Both the position numbers and the translations under genes were made by a program. Below the pieces are notes generated by a model. It was not told the DNA's origin and ran no database searches. It saw only the letters and a list, made by a program, of their open reading frames with translations. A stretch of 64,000 nucleotides of DNA from Diaporthe sp. PMI_573 (taxonomy: Eukaryota > Ascomycota > Sordariomycetes > Diaporthales > Diaporthaceae), in contig JAJTUP010000016.1 in assembly GCA_021399435.1 (NCBI GenBank), positions 372,001-436,000 on the forward strand, read 5' to 3'. Shown here piece by piece: positions 28,838-40,880 of the stretch (its first letter is position 1; the number at the start of each line of letters is the position of its first letter).

Positions 28838-29899
28838 ATGAAGCTCTCGTCAGGGATCGCAGCGCTGTCTCTGCTACTCGACTTCACGAGCGCTGGTAAA
28901 ATTCGCTTTGGATGTTCGCAGCTCGCTCATGGCGTGTTTGATCCGTGAGTGAATAGTGCACGAAGACACAGACGCATAATTAACTGACCTTCGGGCAACA
29001 GTCTCGTCTTTCCTGGTCAAACCACGGCCGGACACTTGCATCAGTTCAACGGAGGGAATGGCCTGAACTATACCCTCGACAAGGCGGACGTCGCCCCCGA
29101 ATCCTCCTGCACAACATGCACATTCGCCGAGAACTTCTCCAACTACTGGACCGCGACGCTCTTCTTCAAGGCCCGCAACGGCACTTACCACCAGGTCCAG
29201 CAGATCCCCAACGTCGGGTTTGAAGAGGGCACGGGAGGCGTGACGGTCTACTATGCCTACCCAGACGATGGAAAAGTCACCAGCTTCCCGCCCGGGTTCC
29301 GCATGCTCGTCGGGAACCCGAACGCGCGCTCTTCAAAGGACAGGGCCAAGTCCGGCACGCTCACCTACTCGTGCCTGACGTCGCTCAGCAGCAGGCCGAT
29401 CGGGAAGAGCTCGATGCCGACGGAGCCGTGCGCCGCGGGGATCATGGCCAATATTCGCTTCCCGCAGTGCTGGAACGGCAAGGACCTCGACTCGGAGGAC
29501 CACAGGAGCCACGTGGCGTCCGCCAGCGCAAAGGTCGAGAGCGGCGGCAAGTGCCCTGCCGAGTTCCCGGTGCTGCTTCCGGAGATCTACATGGAGGTCA
29601 TCTGGGACACCACACCGTTCAACGACCCGTCTATCTGGCCGGAGGATGGGTCTCAGCCGTTCGTCTGGAGCCAGGGCGACCTTACTGGGTTCGGGGCGCA
29701 CGCCGACTATATCTTTGGTTGGGAGGGAGACAAGCTGCAGCAGGCTATGGACAACAAGTGTGAAAACATGAAGTGTGACGCACTGAAGACCCAGAGCATC
29801 GCCGATGGAAAGGCCTGTGCGAATACACTTTCCCCTGCGCCGGCGCTGCAGCTCGACGGGTGGCTGGAAACCCTGCCGAACAACATTGTGGTCAATTAG
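28838..29899 (+). CDS. Secreted DUF1996-domain protein
   Basis: Two exons, 28838-28944 and 29002-29899, with a 57 bp intron (GTGAGT ... GCAACAG); 334 aa. A signal peptide (MKLSSGIAALSLLLDFTSA) is followed by the DUF1996 layout: FDPLVFPGQTTAGHLHQFNGG, SCTTC, NYWTATLFFKARNGTY, GFRMLVGNP, then ANIRFPQCWNGKDLDSEDHRSHV and CPAEFPVLLPEIYMEVIW. Paired Cys residues suit an extracellular, disulfide-bonded protein. No WSC domain or GPI tail is present. The family is often found in fungal secretomes, but its chemistry is not established. Gene model is well supported because splicing joins FDP to LVFPG in frame. Confidence 0.9.
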
Positions 29900-30342
29900 G
29901 GCTCAACAACAAGCCGTTCATAGATAAACAGCCCGCTTTTAGTCGAATACATATCTTAGACTACAGTCTCGTTCTGTTGCGCGCCCTATATTCTGGACTC
30001 TTCTTCAACCATGTCTGCCGCTGTGCCAGTGTCGACTGTAACGCGGCTGTGCAGTGAACGAAATGTACGGCGCCGCACCTTGCTGGCTCTAAAGATTATG
30101 TTCAAGTTGTTGCGGAGCTTCTCAATTCCATTTTCAATATATAGGCTGAGAATCACTGGCACGAGATCGCGATAAGCGTAGCAACATAGGGTGGTTATAT
30201 TGTAAAAATATCCTCTCCCTAGTGGCGCCTCTGCCCATTACTGGCCACTGACCCAAACTCTCTGACTCTGTGACTGGAAAATCTGAAATCCAAAATCCTT
30301 GGTGGTGGTAGTATGTAATTTCTAGCTATGGTTAGGCTCGAC
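29900..30342. other. Intergenic region between converging genes
   Basis: 3' regions of the DUF1996 gene (+) and the PRISE-type reductase (-). No further gene or repeat. Confidence 0.5.
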
Positions 30343-31677
30343 CTAGATCATGGGAGTTGCATGATCGCAGGCCATCTTCGGCAGCATTTGCAACTTGTGG
30401 CACTCCGAATACATCTGGTGAATGCTTTCTAAAGGGTCAACGAACCCGTTGAAGCCGAATCTCCTCAGCTTGCTCAACGAGGCAGTACCAAATGATAGGT
30501 ATGCAAAATCGCCGCTGAAGATGGCGTCCTTGTTCCCGTTGAATGGGTTCCAAGTTAGCTCACCAGCCGAACTTTCCATCAAACTCTCCCACGCCTTTCT
30601 GTTAGCTTCGTCTTCAGCCCATTCTCGGAGTGTGAACTTTCTCTTCATCTCCTGTGGCGGGCCGAAGCCCAAGGGGTTTTTGACGCCACCTCCCAGGGAC
30701 AAGACCGTGCCATAACTTTGGTCTTGCGCGTCTGGCCCGACCACCCCTTTTGACACACCCCACCACTGCGCCAGAGCTTCGAAGAATCTATCCCAGCTGA
30801 GCGTCGCTCCATCCACGGCATTAAAGGCCTCGTTGGCACACTCAGGCTCCAACACAGCCCACTCGCTCAGGTAGCCGGTCAGACGAGCCGAAGAGTGCGC
30901 TGCTTCGAATTGCCACGCCACTAGATCTCCCCCGAATTCGAGAGCTTCCCCTTTAAATGCTTGCACGACTGCGTAGACAGCAAAGGACATGAACATGTTT
31001 AAAGGTGAGTTGGGCGCCGCGCCGATGATTCCAAAAGGCCGCACGGTGTTCCAAGAGGTACCGGGAAATCTGTCGCAGAATGCCTTCAGCGTGTCTTCCT
31101 GGTGGTAATAGAAGTTGTCGGCGACGTGACGCGGCTGGGGGTCCGACTCAATCATTGGGGTCCGAACGCGACCCAAATGCATGCCGTAGTTTTTGCCTCC
31201 TGTCTGCAGCAGAATCCGTTTAGGCACAATGTTGGCGAGAGGCAAAGCTTGCAGCAAGTTCTCAAACATGGGTGCGTTGGTGTCGATTAGAGCCTTAGCT
31301 GCCCCAGGGCTCATTGGATCGAGAACAGAGTCTGGTTGCAAGTAGGCGTAGTAGAACAGATATTCTGCCGCGACATGCGCACGCTGCAACTCCTCTGCGA
31401 TCGACTCAGCCGAGTCGAGTAGATTGACAGATACATGAGTTATTCGGGCAACCTGTTCATCGGACAGAAATGACTTGGCCTCGTTGGAAAGAGGAGACCG
31501 CGACAGGATGAAGATGCGAGACCAACGGGGCGTGTCGAGGAGAGCCCGTAGAGCATGGAAGCCGGATATACCGCTGGCACCGCACACAATTGCGGTCAAG
31601 CCCGTCACTTCAGGACCGAACTGTGGTAGGTTGCGAAACACTCCGCTGGCTCGTAGAGGCTGTAGACGCGAAGACAT
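30343..31677 (-). CDS. PRISE-type SDR reductase (iridoid synthase/progesterone 5-beta-reductase-like)
   Basis: A 444-aa atypical short-chain dehydrogenase. The NADP-binding motif is the PRISE variant IVCGASGISG near residues 30-39, followed by RIFILSRSPLS. The active-site region has GGKNYGMHLG and NFYYHQEDTL, where extended SDRs have YxxxK; the PRISE family uses a shifted Lys/Tyr pair. A C-terminal region with WNPFNGNKDAIFSGDFAYLSFGT completes it. No signal peptide. Start is the first ATG (31677). Fungal members reduce activated double bonds or carbonyls, often in secondary metabolism. The substrate is unknown here, and no clear pathway partners adjoin it. Confidence 0.85.
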   Translation of the reverse strand: MSSRLQPLRASGVFRNLPQFGPEVTGLTAIVCGASGISGFHALRALLDTPRWSRIFILSRSPLSNEAKSFLSDEQVARITHVSVNLLDSAESIAEELQRAHVAAEYLFYYAYLQPDSVLDPMSPGAAKALIDTNAPMFENLLQALPLANIVPKRILLQTGGKNYGMHLGRVRTPMIESDPQPRHVADNFYYHQEDTLKAFCDRFPGTSWNTVRPFGIIGAAPNSPLNMFMSFAVYAVVQAFKGEALEFGGDLVAWQFEAAHSSARLTGYLSEWAVLEPECANEAFNAVDGATLSWDRFFEALAQWWGVSKGVVGPDAQDQSYGTVLSLGGGVKNPLGFGPPQEMKRKFTLREWAEDEANRKAWESLMESSAGELTWNPFNGNKDAIFSGDFAYLSFGTASLSKLRRFGFNGFVDPLESIHQMYSECHKLQMLPKMACDHATPMI

Positions 31678-33778
31678 GTTGGTGCTCGGAAGCAAATGCG
31701 GTGCAAGAAGGATGCTGGCTTGATGGAAAATCCGGAGCTGGCTCAATGAACATGCGTTAATGGTGCTCAAACTTTCGGTTTTATTCTTACTTGACTGATG
31801 GGCAACCGCTTATAAGTCATTGGGTTCGCTGGAGATGACTTCTAACGATCAGGATTGTTCACGGTAATATGCGAGGCACGGAACATTGAACGCGGCGTGA
31901 ATACTAACCTCGGAGCTACACCAGTGCGTTCACAGCCCCACTCGTTTCCGAAAGCCCCGGTCATAGCAGCTGTGATTAGCAGTCATCCAGTCCTGTACTG
32001 GCCGATGCACAGGTCCAAATACGTGATGTCACCACTTTCGCTTAGATCAGTTTCTCCAGAAGGGTCCACAGTAGTTGACACGTCCGCCTTGGAGATCTGT
32101 TCCAGAGTCTACCTGTTCAGGATATAAGCCCTCACATTAGCATCCCGGTAACCACGAGGTTTACAATAAATGGCCTGCAAGATCCTATTTCGTCTTACTG
32201 ACAAAACCTCGCTTGTCACCCAAGCACACCACTTTAATCCATAATCTCACCATTGTCTCCTGAAGTTAGCCAAGAGCATAATGTCTGCACTCATACATGC
32301 CTCACGCTCGGCGTGCTGTTACACGAGCGATGGTTCATGGGTCTGGTAAACCAGAGCAGGGATGGGAACCAATCTTGAACAGCTCCGCTGCGACCGAAAA
32401 TGCCCAAGTACAAGCTGAGGGTGAAGCTGTCCAGAAGACCTCTCGACCTTATAAACCAGTTCCACGCTCCAGAGCCCTGGCATCCTCTACTCCTCCGAGC
32501 CGCATACTCTCAGAGAAAAAATTGGCGTCTTGGTCCCACCATTGAGCATCGACGCCGTTCCCCGACTTTTCTCATCCTAGCCCGGAGGAGTGCCAGACTG
32601 TACACTGCCTTTTGCACGACATACACAGCGACGCAGTGAATTAGAACTTTTCCCAAGGAGATGAGCCAGTAGCTGCTATATTCCTGCGTCGAAGGGGAAT
32701 CCAAACAGGCTTAGTCTACATCCTTCTTCAATTATGCCTGCCGCTGTGGCAGGGTCGAATGGGAGTGGTAAAGCGTGTGATCTTTCTATTTGAAGTGGGC
32801 GTCGTTGGCCAAAGTCTAACTGTAGAATGGGAAGTCACCCTTTAAATAGTTATAAAAACCTCTTGATTTGTAACCCCCCAGGGGCTGCTCGTCGCTTCAA
32901 TGCTTCAAGTGAGGCGGGCGGCAAGGGGCAACTGGGTGTCCCTGGCCGCATCGGAAAGACACGAATCCTTTGGACAACCAACTGAACAGGTCAGGAAATG
33001 CTTTCCAGTGTCCAGCTCTACGGACACAAGTAGCAGCAAGAGTATGAGAAGGGTCAGTGGAGCAAGGAGGACGCTAATGTAACTCGCCGGCATCCTGTCC
33101 TTTTGATACCCATCCGCATTACATGCGCCTTGGGATTGACATGTGGAACATCATGCAGCCGGAACTCTCATTACTCACCTCTTGCCACCATGACCGTTGC
33201 GTACCCTCAATTCACTGACCCTCTTTTCGTTGCCACAGCCCCTGTGAGCGCCAACGCCAAGCTGTTTGCCAGCTTCCCAATGACTTTTCGTGTCTTCATC
33301 GTGCTCAGTGGGCACTCTTGGCGTGCAGCGACGACCCAGCTGGACAGGACCTAATCTAAAACTCAAAGTCGAAGCTGAAAATGGCCGCGTTGATACCCTG
33401 AGCCGATCAGACCTGGTGCGAGACCTCAGAACTTTGGTTGTGAAACACGAGCACCGCCTTGGTGCTACTGCGCTCGACAGGCAAGGACTTCCAAAGCATC
33501 ACCCAGTTCCAAAAGATGGGGATCGGTTTCCCCGACGGTGTAGCTAGAGTACTTCTGGGTCTACAGAAGTCTCTGATGCACATTATTATCGTGTGGTATT
33601 TTCAGTATGTAAACCCACACAACAGGGGAAACATACGGACCAGTAAGAATATCGCAGAGGCTAAATGTTCTCCCAAAGCTTAGCATACTGCGGAGGGGAT
33701 GGCTGAATACGAGGCTCGTGTTAGGTAAAAGTACGTGGTAAAAGTACTGTGTGTATGGTAAAAATACTAGCGGCAACA

Positions 33779-33816
<38 letters not shown>

Positions 33817-34265
33817 GAAAAGCAGACAAAGCACCAAAATAAAAGTTCTAAAGGACTTCTGGAATTGTTAATTAGGTAATACACTGCTTCTGCAGGAAAA
33901 GAAGCCACTCGAAAACTTCTAGCGAATGAATACCCTCTCACTACTATCCCTCTTGCGAGCAGACCTCATCCAAGCTGAAGCCATGTACTTTCCTCGTGTT
34001 AGGTGGACCGGATTTGACAGCACAGGAGACGTTGTATACCGAATGCCGAGCACTGCTCGCCGGGCATGTGGATATCTCAAACAACCATAAATAAATATTT
34101 ACCTCGTCCATTCTGTTCCACGGCTCCTTCATGGCGAAGTAGCAGCAGTAATAACAGGACTCGCTCGTTTACCAGTCTCTCACGAACACTCTTTATTGAT
34201 TTCTGTGTCTCTCACTACGCGAAGACCGCATCGCCATCACGCCTCTCACCCTTTGTTGATCCAAA
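31678..34265. other. 2.6 kb gene-free interval with microsatellite
   Basis: No supported gene. Protein-like patches occur (for example around 33380-33560, FQSITQFQKMGIGFPDGVA) without start, family motif or splice context, so at most relics. It contains an (AC)n tract and short GGTAAAAGTAC repeats near 33724-33770. The tyrosinase promoter occupies the right end, with a TATA-like ATAAATA near 34088. Confidence 0.4.
33782..33815. repeat. (AC)n microsatellite
   Basis: About 16 uninterrupted AC dinucleotides, preceded by a partial CACAAACACA. A simple, probably polymorphic repeat. Confidence 0.95.
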
Positions 34266-35237
34266 ATGCATCGCCCCTCGCTGTACCTGACCCTGTCTCT
34301 GCTTGCTGCCACTGGCACCCTTGCTGAATGCAACAAGCCAACAGTCCGTCGCGACTGGTGCTCGCTGACTGACGCTGAACGAACCCACTTCATCGACGTC
34401 CAGCAGCAGCTCTGGCGCCAAGAGCCCGACCCTGACACTGGCTTGAGCGTCTACGACGTCAACTTCACCACCGTCCACCGCGATAACACTCCTTTCGCGC
34501 ACCAGGTGGCCGCGTTTCTGCCGTGGCACCGTCGATTCCTCCGCGACTACGAAACAGCACTGCGAACCATTGATCCCGAGATCTCGCTGCCATACTGGAA
34601 CTGGGCCGCCGACAACACCCGCCTCAACGAGTCGGCCATCTGGGGCGACAAGTACTTTGGTGCGGACGGCGCCGACGACGACAACCACTTCGTCCAGACC
34701 GGCCGCTATGCAAACTGGACCCTGAAGCTGGGCGGGGACCTGTCCGACCCGAACGTCAACAAGGAGCACTTCCTCCGCCGGATCTGGACGCGCGGCATCA
34801 GCGCGCCACGACAGGAGGGCCAGGCGCCCGCGGTCCCCAACGAGGACGAGATAGCCGGGAACATCACCGAGGTCGGCACCGACTTCGACGCCTTCCGCAG
34901 GTGGTTTGAGCCCCATCACGGCACCATCCACCAGGGCGTCGGCGGCTTCAGCATGGAAATCAACGGGGACATGACGGCGGTCGAGAACTCGCCCAACGAG
35001 CCCGTCTTCTGGCTGCACCACGCCTTTGTCGACAGGACCTGGTGGCAGTTCCAGCAGCAGGGTGCCGAGGCCAGGTCTGCCTACGGTGGCAAGCCCAACG
35101 AGAACGCCGCCCTCCCAAAGGACGACCCGGTCTGGACCAACGAAGCTAAGGTTTCGGATCTTCTGTCTCCGTGGAAGGTCACTGCTGAATCGGCCATGTA
35201 TACCGATGCTGATGACTACTGCTATACCTACGAGTAG
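34266..35237 (+). CDS. Secreted short-form tyrosinase (type-3 copper enzyme)
   Basis: Oxidises monophenols or o-diphenols to o-quinones. Intronless, 323 aa, with a signal peptide (MHRPSLYLTLSLLAATGTLA). All six copper ligands can be seen. CuA: TTVHRD, PFAHQ and LPWHRRFL (about residues 77-100). CuB: HHGTIHQGVGG (H-x3-H) and VFWLHHAFVDRTWW. The protein ends about 80 residues after CuB, with no C-terminal shielding domain or CxxC tail, so it belongs to the short secreted class and would not need proteolytic activation. It could act in melanisation or phenol detoxification. It lies about 9.5 kb from the PKS cluster, and a link is speculative. Confidence 0.93.
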   Translation: MHRPSLYLTLSLLAATGTLAECNKPTVRRDWCSLTDAERTHFIDVQQQLWRQEPDPDTGLSVYDVNFTTVHRDNTPFAHQVAAFLPWHRRFLRDYETALRTIDPEISLPYWNWAADNTRLNESAIWGDKYFGADGADDDNHFVQTGRYANWTLKLGGDLSDPNVNKEHFLRRIWTRGISAPRQEGQAPAVPNEDEIAGNITEVGTDFDAFRRWFEPHHGTIHQGVGGFSMEINGDMTAVENSPNEPVFWLHHAFVDRTWWQFQQQGAEARSAYGGKPNENAALPKDDPVWTNEAKVSDLLSPWKVTAESAMYTDADDYCYTYE

Positions 35238-35679
35238 ATGATCTCGTGCGAGTTTACCCAAGGTCACATGTCAAGGCTCTAATCCTAGGGTGCCGTATCA
35301 AGTTCGGTGGGCAGGTCCATATAGCAAGCACTACATTGATTCTGTGTGAAGACCACATCCTTATCGGGGGTTGTTGAATGGCTCTTGCGAATCAGTAGTG
35401 GATGAAGGGCTCTCGTTTCATTTCTGTCTTCTGACTCTTGCCCTCAAGTTCTTTAGATAAATTCACTCAATTAGACTTTACAAGATAAAGTTGAACCCAT
35501 CTACCTCAGCGCACTGTTGACTGGAAATAAAGAAAGGGCTTTTTGTCAGGCACAAGTGATCTCATTCTCATATTAAAAGAGCTAATGAAAGACCAGAGAA
35601 CGGGCATTGATGCCAACAAAATGAATTTCCAATGCTACATTACTTGATAATCAGACTGAGCTACCCGAGTCCCCGTCCT
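35238..35679. other. Intergenic region between converging genes
   Basis: 3' regions of the tyrosinase (+) and the PD-(D/E)XK-like gene (-). AT-rich, no gene or repeat recognised. Confidence 0.5.
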
Positions 35680-37643
35680 TTATCTTTTCTTCCTCTTTTT
35701 CCTGGGAGAGCCGCTGACTCCCTCATCAGGAACCTCTTCTCTGTGAGTCGAGCCTATCTCTTGAGTATCCTCTTCCCGAGAACTCTCTGTCTGACCTATA
35801 TCACTGGAATTACCCGAACCGACGTTGAGCTGATCCAAGTCGTCACTGATGGACTGAGACTGACTCAAAGCACTGGATTGCGGCCTATGGTAACCTCTCC
35901 GGCCATCACCCAGCGTAGGAGTCTGGGACCCGCTCTTTGGCGTCTGAGTCGCCTTGGAAGTAGATTTTCCCCTCATGGGCGGTATGAGTTGGTTGTAGGA
36001 GTAGAACAGTGGACCCCTGGTCAGGACGTGGCCATTGTCAAGGCTGTAATCAACGAATTTCTTGTCCATCTTTTCGAGCGCCCCTTTCAGATGGTTTGCA
36101 AGCTCGTTGACTCCGTATTTGTGCAGGATATTGGTGAGCTCTTTCACCACGTTTTGATGTGTGAAATCCTCATCTCTGACCACCTTGTAGTTAGAATAGA
36201 CGAACTTCAGCGGATACTCGCTCCTGGGTCCCTTCCTGTCGTTCTTGCCCAGGTAGCAAGCGCGGTGGATTCGAATCTTCATGGCCCCGGCTACCGCGAC
36301 GACGGAAAAGAAGCGAACTCTCTCGAAGAACATCTTGGTGTACTTATCCTTTTTGACTTTGACGTCTTCTGTTATGTCTCTATCCGCCTCCTTAAAAAAC
36401 TCGTACATGTTGTGTAGGGCCTGGCTCGCATTGTTGAGGCATTGGTTGAGCGCAATCGGGTCATCGACGTTCTTGAAATTGTGTTTCGCCTCTATGGTGA
36501 GAAAATAGAAGGCTCGGTCGTCGTTCGGTGGTTCGTCGCCCTCATAGCATATGATTTTCTGGGTTTCTTTGGGAAAAGAGTCCCAGTCACAATTTCGGAA
36601 CAAGTTCTCCCGACGAAATCCCACAGCCAGGTCCGGCTTTGGGGATGTGAGAAACTTTTCCTTCCGGCGTTCAGCATGTGTAGGCATCGGAACGCAGGTC
36701 CATGCAGTTTCGACTGCGAATTCCAGCACAGATTGCTCCGTGGTATCTTGATATCCGTAGAAGAGGCGGTAACGATCAATCATAGAGACCATCATCGTGC
36801 GCTGGAAGATGGCTTCCTGGATCTGCTTTCGACATTTCTCAAGGTCCCTCTCCCAGAGATTTTCGTCGTAGTCTTCAATGGCTTTAGGTATGAGGGGATA
36901 TGGAACACTTTGCCTCTCCTGCAATTGGAACTTGTCGCCACCCTCGGGGTCGATGTCCACCATGCGCCACCTCAGGCCTTGCCTGAATTTGGGGATGTTC
37001 GATGGTGATACGCGACCTGCTTCCGGGTCCAGTTTCGGATTAGACATGCTGAGGAAGTTCAGAACCTCTCTTGTTGCGTCGTCTAGTGGTGGCAAGTACC
37101 CAATCCTGCTGAAATAAAGCTGCAGAGGGTCCTCGTCCGCGTACTCCTCGTCAGAGTCCAAATCCGGGGTGTCTTCAAGGCCGCCGTCTCCGAAGTGAAT
37201 ACTACTCGGCCCTTCTTCGAGTATCTGGGTTTCCACGCTTTGGAGCACTCCCCTCTCCTGCTCCTGGCCTGAGGCGATAGGGGACACTACCGCCTCAGCT
37301 TTTCGGCCTTTGCGCTTCGTCGGTGGAAGTGTAGAGACGAGGTCTTCTGGCTTGGTTGTAGATCTTGTCGCACGTCGCGTGGCCACAGGTTTCGGCCGAG
37401 GTGGGGATGTTTTCGACGTGCGTGCCGTAGTTGTTGGATTTCGAGTTGCTTGTGGGCCACTGGGTGGTGGTCTGACCTTTTGAGCAGCGTTCGTGGCTTT
37501 TCTTCACCGTAATCTCGCCCCAGGTCAGTTGCAATGGCACCGGTATGAATTTGTAAAGCATGGAAAAGTGGCAAGATCAGGCTCGCAAGGTGAAAGACAT
37601 AAGAGGGTAACTTGACAAGCACGACTTACTTCTTCTTGCCCAT
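35680..37643 (-). CDS. Nuclear-type protein with PD-(D/E)XK-nuclease-like core (DUF7924-like)
   Basis: The large exon (37501-35680) lacks an ATG at its 5' end. A 14-nt first exon, ATGGGCAAGAAGAA at 37643-37630, joins it across a 128 bp intron (GTAAGT donor, CTGAC branch, weak AAG acceptor) to give 611 aa starting MGKKKKATN. The N-terminal 150 residues are basic then acidic and disordered. The folded middle contains SPKPDLAVGF followed about 55 residues later by FLTIEAKHN, the D ... E-x-K spacing of PD-(D/E)XK nucleases. A long helical region follows, and the C-terminus is a strong nuclear-localisation-like PRKKRKKR. I believe this is the fungal DUF7924 family, without proven function. Nuclease activity is inference. 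Confidence 0.72.
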
Positions 37644-38889
37644 ACTGACCCTGTACCTGATGAAGCTGTTGATGATTACCACAATACCGGAATGCTCTTG
37701 GCACAAGGGTCAATTGAATGCGTGATGCCTGGTGCGGCTATCTGTCCAGGAAAGAAAGAACGGAAAGGCAGGCTGGTCTACTCGATGTCTATTGCAACCT
37801 TACTCCATGCTCTTTATAAGCAAAGTGCAGCGCTTCGAGTTACAACCCTCAAAGGTGTGGTCCCCACAGCCCTGGAGCCAATGAATAGCTTCAATGTTGT
37901 GAGCCGGCAAAATGCGACGCACCAGCACAGCGTTTGCACTGCAGCTGTCCTTTGTACGGCGGATATCCGGCCTCAACGGCAACCAGACTGGATGTGGACA
38001 CTATGCACGTGTGACACAGCGGGAAGTGGGTGTAGACCTTGCAGCATCGGCGCGCCTCTCATCTGCGTTCCCGAGGCACCTTCAAGCATCCTCGGCAGGA
38101 TATCGATCAATACGGGGAGGGTTGTTGGGGTTGAACAGGCTAGTACTCAATACATGACCTCCGTCCTTTGGTCGGTACTATGGCCGGCCGCCCGTTTGGT
38201 AGGCTGGTGAGGTTCTACAATCGATTCCAGGCGGCCGACCAGGGGAGCGCGTAGCCGGATCGCATCGTATTTATTACGGCTGCAGGAACAGACGATGACA
38301 TGATGGGCAGTGGACGGGGCCAGCGATCCGTTCCGTTTGACAATGGAACGTGCGCGATGCAGCAAGCTAATGGTGAAATATGTTTCGGATGACGATCGGC
38401 ACAAGGAACTTCCCGTGGACTCTGTGAAGGCGTAGGATGAGCCGCAATCAGGAACAAGTTGATTGCCCAATAATTATCATCCGGTGGCAACCGGCGCGTG
38501 CGCGAAACTACATGTCGATGGAAGCTGAGCAGAGGGGCTTACATGGGGTCAAATCTTGGCACCTTCCACTTGAAGTTGGGAGCCAAGAGCCAAGACGGAC
38601 GAGCATACCCATCACTCCTGCAGTGATGTCTTGAGCCGGTTATCTGCCTGCAAGCATTGGCTCATGTCCGAGGGTTATTGCGGAATGCTACCGTGCTCCG
38701 TAGTCTTCTAGAACATCACATTAGCGTCACTAGGATTTGGCGGAGTATATAAGACGGCCAGGGCACTCGGTGCAACGTAATGGAATCGATGTTTTTTTGT
38801 CACGACGCTGTCAGGTGCTCCTCGTATCTTGACCTAGGTCTCTCACGTCTTAAGACTTCAGATCTGGTCTTGGTGGATATTCTAGCAGA
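37644..38889. other. Intergenic region
   Basis: Shared upstream region of the PD-(D/E)XK-like gene (-) and the aminopeptidase (+). A 172-codon plus-strand ORF (37692-38210) is low-complexity and without family motifs. A TATA-like GTATATAAGAC near 38744-38754 could serve the aminopeptidase. Confidence 0.45.
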
Positions 38890-40501
38890 ATGAAGCCCAG
38901 TGTGAGATCCATCATCGGCGCCTGCCTGGCGGCCTCAAGATGCGTGGCCACAGACACGATCAGCCCTGATCTGGTCGAGGCCGACGTCACCACCGCCGAG
39001 TAAGAACAACCAACGATAGACATAGCGAATAACAAGCTGACAAACCCTACAGGCTTGAGGGAATCCTCTCAGACCTGAACGACATTGCCGACGCAAATGG
39101 CGGCAACAGAGCCTTCGGCCTGCCAGGGTTCAGGGCCAGCGTGGACTACGTCCTCGAGAGGCTCGGTGCACAAGAAGGCGCCGCCACCGCCCTCACCGAC
39201 GAGACCTCCGCGCTGAGGACTTGGGTGCAGCCCTTCAACCACACCTTCGAGCAGACGCGCGAGATCTCAGTCACGGGTCCCGACGGCGAGGACGTCTATG
39301 TGCTCACGCTGCTGTACAACGCCGCCACGCCCGTCCCCGACGGCGTCACGGGCCTCCTGGTCGACACCCCCGTCGACGACGTCCGGGGATCCGGCTGTTT
39401 CGCAGACCAGTGGGAGGGGATCGACGCGACGGGCAAGATCGCGCTCGTGAAGAGGGGCGTGTGCGCCATCGCGGACAAGCTCAAGCTCGCCAAGACGGCT
39501 GGTGCCGTCGGCGCGCTCGTCTACCAGCCGCAGCCGGGCACCAGCTTCTCGTCCGCCACGCTGTCTGCTGACAACATCGGGCTGCTTGTCCCCGCTGGCC
39601 TGATCCCCCTGGAGCCCGCGCAGGCCTGGCAGGCGCGCCTGGCTGCTGGTGAGGAGGTCAGCGCCACGCTGCTGGTGGACTCCATCTTCGAGACGCGCGA
39701 GACATGGAATGTGTTCAGCGAGACCACGGAGGGCGATCCCGACAGTGTGGTTGTTCTCGGTGCCCATCTCGACAGTGTGCAGGCTGGGCCCGGCGTCAAC
39801 GATGACGGCAGCGGGACGTCTGGGCTTTTGACTATTATCAACAGTGTGAGGAAGTACACTGGCCTCAAGAACAAGATCAGGTTCGCGTGGTGGGGAGCCG
39901 AGGAGAGCGGCCTGGTCGGCAGTCTGTACTACACGCGCAACCTGCCTGCTGAGGAGGTCAACAAGATCAAGTACTACTTCAACTACGATATGATAGGATC
40001 CCCGTTCCCGGTCTTTGCTATCTATCAAAGTGAGAACAGTGGCGGACCTGCGGAGGACCTGCTGGAGTATCTGACGGCCCAGGGCAAGGACGCGTACTTT
40101 GGGTAAGTACTTGTCAGTGCCACTTCTCCAACGAGGCGAATGCTAATTATTACAGATCCTTTGGAACCGGTTCCGACTACGTCGGCTTCCTCAACCTCGG
40201 CATCCCATCGAGCGGCATATTCACCGGCGCCGGTGCTCCCACAGATCCTTGCTACCATCTTGCCTGCGATACCATTACCAACATCGACTACGACGCCATT
40301 ACTGTCAACACCAAAGCTGCAGGCAGACTTGCTGCCCAGCTTGCACTGTCTCTGGAGGGTGTTCCGATCAGGAACACCACCACTGCCAACCTCAGGGGCA
40401 GAATGAAGATCACCGAGAGCTTCCAGAAGTGGGCGAGGGCCGAGGAGCGCGTGGTTCTGCAGAAGTCGTGCTCACATGACACACAGAACCAGCTCATATA
40501 A
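38890..40501 (+). CDS. Secreted M28 aminopeptidase with PA domain (aminopeptidase Y-like)
   Basis: Three exons: 38890-38999, 39053-40102 and 40156-40501 (introns of 53 bp each), giving 501 aa. A signal peptide (MKPSVRSIIGACLAASRCVA) precedes a protease-associated domain (GLLVDTPVDDVRGSGCFADQWEG ... VALVKRGVCAIADKLKLAK, paraphrasing its order). The M28 zinc peptidase follows: GAHLDSVQAGPGVNDDGSG supplies two ligands, WGAEESGL the catalytic and bridging Glu pair, and YFNYDMIGSP the next Asp. Exon 3 adds SFGTGSDYVGFLNLGIPSSG and GAPTDPCYHLACDT, the last His ligand region. All catalytic residues are present. Probably secreted or vacuolar and used for peptide degradation. Confidence 0.92.
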
Positions 40502-40880
40502 CGCAGCTGCTGTAACTTGGTATATTAGTTGCTCATTATGCTATATAGTCTGTTGATGAAAATAAAAGTGAAGAAACATTCTTGTGTACTGTGAAGCACT
40601 AAAATATGACTTGCCCGAGGTTTGTTCTTGCCTTCTATTCTGATACTGCCCTGTCTGTTTCTCATCAGAATCCGTCTTTCTCGTATTGACAGGTTGCCTT
40701 CCTCCAATCCCCCATTTCGCTCGCTGACCCGTCTGTGGTGTTGTTTCTTCCTTCTCAACTGGTCGAGCATATCCGAGACGCTGTTTGACCCGGGCGGTGG
40801 TCTGATCGAGGTGGTGCTCAGCATCAGCCCTGGCCGCCTCGCTTATCTATGTCCAATTCGAGTACCCGCGGCCGTCATTG
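40502..40880. other. Intergenic region between converging genes
   Basis: 3' ends of the aminopeptidase (+) and the small unknown gene (-). Nothing further seen. Confidence 0.45.

Noticed and set aside
33380..33560. Protein-like patch suggesting a gene in the 31.7-34.3 kb gap
   Set aside because: No ATG context, no splice-consistent neighbours and no recognisable family; at best a relic.
34215..35267. Minus-strand ORF of 350 codons
   Set aside because: Exact antisense of the tyrosinase, which has all six copper ligands.
37692..38210. 172-codon plus-strand ORF
   Set aside because: Uneven composition, no motif, in an obvious promoter interval.
39267..40028. Minus-strand ORF of 253 codons
   Set aside because: Antisense of the M28 aminopeptidase exon 2; no family features.
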